NCBI GenBank assembly: GCA_905209435.1
Contig: CAJLTE010000105.1
Location: 1-9,927 of the forward strand
Direction of reading: 5' to 3'
Source of the DNA: an uncultured Blautia sp.
GTDB taxonomy: Bacteria > Bacillota_A > Clostridia > Lachnospirales > Lachnospiraceae
Length of the DNA stretch: 9,927 nt
The first letter of the stretch is position 1, and each line of letters opens with the position of its first letter. The notes under the pieces were generated by a model, which made no database searches, was not told the origin of the DNA, and saw nothing but the letters and a program-made list of their open reading frames with translations. Shown one piece after another: positions 6,388 to 9,927 of the stretch. A program made the translations under genes and the position numbers.

Positions 6388-7671
6388 TTATGCGTTTTTA
6401 AGTGCCTGTTCAATATCTGCGATAATATCTTCTACATTCTCAATGCCAACAGAGAGACGGATCATTCCAGGGGATACACCGGCTTCTACAAGCTGTTCAT
6501 CGTTCATCTGGCGGTGAGTATGGCTTGCAGGATGCAGGATCATAGTTTTTGATGCTGCTACATGAGTTGCGATTGTAGCGAGTTTTAAGCTGTCCATAAA
6601 ACGTACTGCAGCTTCTCTGCCGCCTGTCAGTTCAAAGGAGATAACACCGCACGTTTTGCCACCGTTCATATATTTCTGAGCCAGTGGATAATATTTATCA
6701 TCAGGAAGTCCGGCATAGTTTACATGAGATACCTTTTCATGAGCGTTCAGGAACTCTGCAATCTTCTGTGCATTGTAGCAGTGACGCTCTACACGAAGAG
6801 GAAGAGTTTCCAGACCGATGTTCAGCAGGAAACAGTTAGTCGGGGACGGAATAGATCCAAGGTCGCGCATCAGCTGAGAGGTTGCTTTGGTAATGTAGGC
6901 TTTTTTGCCGAACTGTTTGGTATAGACAACGCCATGATAAGACTCATCTGGTTCTGTCAGACCATGATATTTATGTCCGTAGGCATCCCAGTCAAAGTTG
7001 CCGCTGTCAACAATGGCACCACCGACCTGTACGGCATGTCCGTCCATATATTTGGTTGTAGAATGGGTAACAATATCTGCACCCCATTCAAAAGGACGGC
7101 AGTTCACAGGTGTAGCGAAAGTGTTGTCTACGATAAGCGGAACTTCATGCTCATGAGCAACTTTTGCAAATTTTTCGATATCCAGAATTACCAGGGCCGG
7201 ATTGGCAATGGTTTCTGCAAAAAGTACTTTTGTATTTGGACGGAATGCAGCTGCGATTTCTTCAGGAGTTGCATCAGTGTCAACAAAAGTACAGTCAATG
7301 CCCAGTTTCTTAAATGTAACAGCCAGGAGGTTAAAGGTTCCTCCGTAAATAGTGGAAGCTGCTACAACATGATCGCCTGCTTCACAGATGTTGAAGACTG
7401 CATAGAAATTGGCAGCCTGTCCGGAAGAGGTAAGAATAGCGGCAACACCGCCCTCCAGGTCGGCAATCTTTGCTGCTACGGCATCGTTGGTTGGATTCTG
7501 AAGACGAGTATAGAAATAACCCTCTGCTTTCAGATCGAAAAGTTGTCCCATTTCATCAGTAGTATCGTATTTGTATGTTGTACTCTGATAGATTGGGAGC
7601 GCGCATGGTTCACCCTTTGATGGAGTGTAACCGGAATGGAGGCATTTAGTCTCTAATTTAAGGTCACTCAT
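6388..7671 (-). CDS. metY: O-acetylhomoserine sulfhydrylase (PLP-dependent, Cys/Met metabolism family)
   Basis: Predicted to form homocysteine from O-acetylhomoserine and sulfide in the cytoplasm, a direct-sulfhydrylation route to methionine. The length of 427 residues is typical of MetY and longer than MetB/MetC-type lyases. The N-terminus KLETKCLHSGYTPSKGEPCALPIYQSTTY is characteristic. Visible motifs are Tyr54/Arg56 in YTRLQNPTND, the phosphate-binding SSGQAA (82-87), Tyr109 in STIYGGT, Asp182 in VDNTFATP (contacts the cofactor ring nitrogen) and the Schiff-base Lys207 in THSTTKYMDGH. The C-terminus LSVGIENVEDIIADIEQAL is standard. The start ATG 7671 has GAAAGGA 9 nt upstream. I see no S-box (SAM) riboswitch, T-box or convincing consensus promoter in the A/T-rich leader (7672-7863). 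The gene stands alone. O-succinylhomoserine or lyase activity is less likely but not excluded. Confidence 0.93.
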   Translation of the reverse strand: MSDLKLETKCLHSGYTPSKGEPCALPIYQSTTYKYDTTDEMGQLFDLKAEGYFYTRLQNPTNDAVAAKIADLEGGVAAILTSSGQAANFYAVFNICEAGDHVVAASTIYGGTFNLLAVTFKKLGIDCTFVDTDATPEEIAAAFRPNTKVLFAETIANPALVILDIEKFAKVAHEHEVPLIVDNTFATPVNCRPFEWGADIVTHSTTKYMDGHAVQVGGAIVDSGNFDWDAYGHKYHGLTEPDESYHGVVYTKQFGKKAYITKATSQLMRDLGSIPSPTNCFLLNIGLETLPLRVERHCYNAQKIAEFLNAHEKVSHVNYAGLPDDKYYPLAQKYMNGGKTCGVISFELTGGREAAVRFMDSLKLATIATHVAASKTMILHPASHTHRQMNDEQLVEAGVSPGMIRLSVGIENVEDIIADIEQALKNA

Positions 7672-7863
7672 GGGTTTGGTTCCTTTCTTTATGTATAATT
7701 ACTTCAGTAAAATGTTGTATTAATATTGGGAAAATAGTGATGATATTGATACAAGATTTTATGATAGTTTAATTAGTACAGTGAAAATTAAATATTTGCT
7801 ATATTGAAGCAGCATATGAAAGATCAGACAAGTCAATATGGCGGTTATTTAATATTCGGTGTA

Positions 7864-8028
7864 CTAGTACATTGTTTTCGAAATAACTATACCAATCACT
7901 TGTCTGCGAATCCGATTGCACAGATAAAAAAGCCTCAGCGTAGCCCGCTACGCCTGCGTTTTTTCATCTGCACACTCGAATCCGCATCTTGCGCGATTGG
8001 TATAGTTATTTACGAAACGATGTACTAG
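7864..8028. repeat. 165-bp palindromic MITE-like element, full copy
   Basis: The ends CTAGTACAT (7864-7872) and its complement (8020-8028) begin a near-perfect inverted repeat of about 37 bp, including AAATAACTATACCAATC. The arms then diverge but stay related (GCGAATCCGA against GCGGATTCGA, then CAGAT). The centre is a perfect dyad, GCGTAGC (7938-7944) CC GCTACGC (7947-7953). The outermost bases CTAG are themselves palindromic. No coding frame spans it. A deletion derivative lies at 4703-4807 in the opposite orientation. It is most likely a non-autonomous mobile repeat, but no transposase is in the window to identify the parent. Confidence 0.85.
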
Positions 8029-8092
8029 GATTATAACTCCGAAAAATGGAGAAGACAATACGAAAAAGAGAAGAAAGAGGGGAAAAGGCAAT

Positions 8093-8099
8093 AAAAAAA
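8093..8099 (-). terminator. T-tract directly after tRNA-Phe
   Basis: On the minus strand, seven T follow the discriminator base immediately. No separate hairpin is visible downstream, so termination may rely on the folded tRNA itself or occur further on in the pyrimidine-rich tract (8045-8092). Confidence 0.5.
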
Positions 8100-8172
<73 letters not shown>

Positions 8173-8207
8173 ATTTGGTTTGTGATAAGTTATTTACCAC
8201 GGATTTT

Positions 8208-8236
8208 ATGATATCATATAGATTGTTTGAATGCAA
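8208..8236 (-). promoter_or_regulatory. Promoter of tRNA-Phe
   Basis: On the minus strand, TTGCAT (complement of 8231-8236) and TATCAT (complement of 8208-8213) are separated by 17 nt, about 35 nt upstream of the mature tRNA. The -35 box is weak and the -10 box is good. Confidence 0.6.
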
Positions 8237-8280
8237 GCAAAAATTTTAATTTTTGTGAAAAAAGAGAAAATAGGGGAAAT

Positions 8281-8490
8281 AGGGACGCTGAGAAAAATAA
8301 AAATCTTCTGACACGGCTTCGGCGGCAGGAATACTAAGCTTCCGGAAATTTGCTAAAAATATGCCAGGAAAATTCAAAACTCGCCCATGGGGCTCAGACA
8401 GTGAATTTTTCTGGCATAACGCAAATTCCCGGAAGCTAAGTATTGCTATACCTCCTGCAGATGTGTCAGAAGACTTTTATTTTTCTCAGC
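8281..8490. repeat. Large four-helix inverted-repeat element, copy 2
   Basis: Starts with AGGGAC (8281-8286), as in copy 1. P1 is 28 bp with one A-C mismatch (8287-8314 with 8463-8490). P2 is 17 bp (8337-8353 with 8421-8437, one A-C position). The internal loop is TAAAAAT / AAC. P3 is 16 bp with one G-T pair (8361-8376 with 8402-8417). P4 is GCCC (8383-8386) with GGGC (8390-8393), flanked by AAACTC and TCAGACAG. An unpaired A-A opposition just outside P2 (8336/8438) matches that of copy 1 (4458/4562). Between the outer stems, GGCTTCGG and CTCCTGCAGAT match GGTTTCGG and CTCCTGCAAAT in copy 1. It lies between the tRNA-Phe promoter and the 3' end of the alcohol dehydrogenase gene. Confidence 0.85.
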
Positions 8491-8492
8491 TG

Positions 8493-8545
8493 TTTAACCA
8501 AATCAAGTAAGTTCACTGCTTCAATTGCGAATTTCCGCTTGACTT
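8493..8545. repeat. Conserved 52-nt tail module, copy 2
   Basis: Aligned without gaps to 4653-4704 (44 of 52 identical). It begins 2 nt after the hairpin element and ends about 9 nt before the stop codon of the converging alcohol dehydrogenase gene. Internal symmetry includes AATCAAG/CTTGACTT and AATT-GCG-AATT. Function unknown. Confidence 0.75.
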
Positions 8546-8553
8546 GGAAGGGA

Positions 8554-9738
8554 CTATCTTGCCATGAGGTAGATTTTTTCCATATCTTTCATATTGAGTT
8601 GTTTGAAGACACCGATGGTACGAGTGTCTTCGAAACTGCATTTGAAGGCAAGGTCGTGGATTTCCTGCTCGGTGAGGTCAAGACCGAGTTCATGTAAACT
8701 GGTTGGCATTTCTACGGAACGGAAGAAGTTTTCCATTGCCTCGATTCCGGCAAGGGCTGTTTCTTTATAGTCGGTTCCGCATGGAATGTCGAATACGTTT
8801 GTGGCAAATTGTGCAAAGCGTTCCGGGTTTACATCGTAAACGTATCTTGCCCAGCTTCCCCAGAGAGCTGCCAGACCTGCACCGTGGGTTACGTCGTAGA
8901 CTCCGCCAAGTTCATGTTCAAGCTGGTGGCATGCCCAGTCACCGCCGCCTGTGCCACAGCCGGTCAGTCCGTTGTGGGAGAGGCTTCCTGCCCACATGAT
9001 CTCAGCTCTTGCACTGTAGTTGTCTGGTTCTTTCATAAGAATACGGGCATTATAGATAACGGTCTGCATAAGTGATTCACTGATGCTGTCGGTAATCTCC
9101 ATAGTTTCGATGTTTACAAAGTAACGTTCCATTGTGTGCATGAGGATATCTACACATCCGCTTTCTGTCTGATACTGTGGGAGCGTGTAAGTGAGACGAG
9201 GATTTAAGATGGCAAATTTTGGCCTGCAGTAATCTGTTTTTGCACATCCTCTTTTTTCCTTGGTTTCCTCATTTGTGATAACACTTGAACTGCTCATTTC
9301 ACTTCCGGAAGCAGCGATGGTAAGGACTACACCGACAGGCAGGCACGCAGTCGGAGTTGCTTTCTTCAGACAGAAATCCCAGACATCTGTATCGGGATTT
9401 GCAACCCCGTATCCGATGGCTTTCGAAGAGTCAATAACACTGCCTCCGCCTACAGCTAGGATAAAGTCCACATTTTCTTTCTTACATAATTCAATTCCCT
9501 CACGGACTTTAGAAAGATGAGGATTCGGCACAACACCGCCCAAAGTCACATATTCAATTCCTGCCTCTTTCAGATTAGCGGTAATTTCATTAATCAGTCC
9601 GGAACGGACAGCACTTTGACCGCCATAATGGATCAGGACTTTCTTTGCTCCATATTCTTTCAGCAGAGAACCTGCCTGAAGGTGGGTATCTTTTCCAAAG
9701 ATGACGCGGGTTGGTGTATAATATTCAAAATTTCTCAT
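8554..9738 (-). CDS. Iron-containing alcohol dehydrogenase, BdhA/YqhD type
   Basis: Predicted cytoplasmic NAD(P)H-dependent reductase of aldehydes to alcohols (group III). The 394 residues match the 385-395 of butanol dehydrogenases and YqhD. The N-terminus FEYYTPTRVIFGKDT is diagnostic. The nucleotide-binding half carries VLIHYGGQSAVRSG (34-47) and AVGGGSVIDSSKAIGYG (95-111). The metal ligands are visible as Asp197 and His201 (CVDILMHTMERYF), His271 (ACHQLEHELGG, with the conserved His275) and His285 (VTHGAGLA). The HYGGxS context is typical of the NADPH-preferring YqhD/BdhA subgroup; cofactor preference is inferred. The start ATG 9738 has GGAGGT (complement of 9751-9756) 12 nt upstream, slightly long. 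It stands alone with its own promoter. No U-tract terminator follows; the tail module and large hairpin element begin about 9 nt after its stop. The physiological substrate is unknown. Confidence 0.93.
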   Translation of the reverse strand: MRNFEYYTPTRVIFGKDTHLQAGSLLKEYGAKKVLIHYGGQSAVRSGLINEITANLKEAGIEYVTLGGVVPNPHLSKVREGIELCKKENVDFILAVGGGSVIDSSKAIGYGVANPDTDVWDFCLKKATPTACLPVGVVLTIAASGSEMSSSSVITNEETKEKRGCAKTDYCRPKFAILNPRLTYTLPQYQTESGCVDILMHTMERYFVNIETMEITDSISESLMQTVIYNARILMKEPDNYSARAEIMWAGSLSHNGLTGCGTGGGDWACHQLEHELGGVYDVTHGAGLAALWGSWARYVYDVNPERFAQFATNVFDIPCGTDYKETALAGIEAMENFFRSVEMPTSLHELGLDLTEQEIHDLAFKCSFEDTRTIGVFKQLNMKDMEKIYLMAR

Positions 9739-9794
9739 AATATCTAAATTACCTCCGATTGATAATCTTAAAATCCAGTAATAACTTCTTTTAT

Positions 9795-9821
9795 ATTATA
9801 GCAAATAATAGAAATAGTCAA
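9795..9821 (-). promoter_or_regulatory. Promoter of the alcohol dehydrogenase gene
   Basis: On the minus strand, TTGACT (complement of 9816-9821) precedes TATAAT (complement of 9795-9800) by 15 nt. The overlapping TAATAT gives a 17-nt spacing. Transcription would start near 9786, leaving a leader of about 48 nt. Confidence 0.65.
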
Positions 9822-9862
9822 AAAGTTATAGAAGAATTTTTGAGGATTGTTATAATAACAAA

Positions 9863-9927
9863 TGTTACTGTTCACTCCGTGCCCAGTAACACGCTTTGCG
9901 ATGCACAGAATTTATGCTAATCGCATA
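9863..9927. repeat. Hairpin cluster at the right edge, cut by the window
   Basis: TGTTACTG (9863-9870) pairs with CAGTAACA (9884-9891) around a 13-nt loop. A second hairpin TATGC (9913-9917) with GCATA (9923-9927) runs into the edge and may be longer. No T-tract follows the first hairpin. It may be the start of another intergenic repeat or the 3' region of a neighbouring gene; nothing coding is visible. Confidence 0.5.

Noticed and set aside
6724..7620. 298-residue reading frame on the plus strand opposite metY
   Set aside because: It is a shadow frame. The minus-strand MetY has complete family motifs throughout this region, and the plus frame shows no recognisable domain.
7672..7760. Candidate -35/-10 boxes upstream of metY (for example TAAAAT on the minus strand near 7758)
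   Set aside because: The region is so A/T-rich that such matches are expected by chance, and no good -35 box lies at the right spacing.
8281..8490. Retron-type msr-msd RNA, suggested by long inverted outer arms
   Set aside because: No reverse transcriptase is encoded near either copy, and neither shows the conserved branching-guanosine context I would expect.
8703..9075. Plus-strand frames opposite the alcohol dehydrogenase
   Set aside because: They overlap a fully conserved minus-strand enzyme, have no ribosome binding site of note, and their composition reflects the opposite strand.

Overview
The window looks like chromosomal DNA of a gut-type Clostridia, most likely Lachnospiraceae. The evidence is indirect: a moderately AT-rich composition, strong AGGAG-type ribosome binding sites, a split purH (a PurO-like cyclohydrolase plus a stand-alone AICAR formyltransferase) behind a ZTP riboswitch, Zn-amidase and 3D-domain cell-wall proteins, and an NADPH-type iron alcohol dehydrogenase. 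The genus cannot be fixed from the sequence alone. There is no phage, CRISPR, toxin-antitoxin or defence gene, and the coding content is ordinary housekeeping.

Layout, left half (+ strand): the 3' four-fifths of guaB (IMP dehydrogenase) ends at 1193 with a strong terminator (1210-1273). A membrane-anchored Zn-dependent N-acetylmuramoyl-L-alanine amidase follows (1304-2128). Then come a promoter, a ZTP (pfl) riboswitch with its terminator (about 2285-2393), purO (2425-3138) and the AICAR formyltransferase (3201-4385). The last two enzymes together make IMP, the substrate of guaB. The riboswitch senses ZMP/ZTP, and ZMP is the substrate of the formyltransferase, so regulation and chemistry agree.

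Middle: 4401-4816 is a non-coding block of two repeat types, followed by a minus-strand tRNA-Gly(GCC) with its own promoter and terminator. A secreted SH3/3D-domain protein (5167-6267, +) has its own promoter and converges on metY (7671-6388, -) across a shared bidirectional terminator.

Right half: a 165-bp palindromic MITE-like element (7864-8028), a minus-strand tRNA-Phe(GAA), a second copy of the large hairpin element (8281-8545), and a minus-strand iron-containing alcohol dehydrogenase (9738-8554). The window ends in a short hairpin cluster cut by the edge.

The most notable signal is a pair of about 210-nt elements (4401-4614 and 8281-8490). Four nested helices have identical lengths in both copies (28, 17, 16 and 4 bp), and the helix sequences differ, almost completely in the outer stem. 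The loops and junctions between them (TAAAA/AAC, CTC...TCAGACAG, CTCCTGCARAT, leading AGGGAC) are conserved. Each copy is followed by a conserved 52-nt tail. This pattern of covarying stems and fixed loops is typical of a structured RNA or a structure-selected DNA element. I do not recognise the family.
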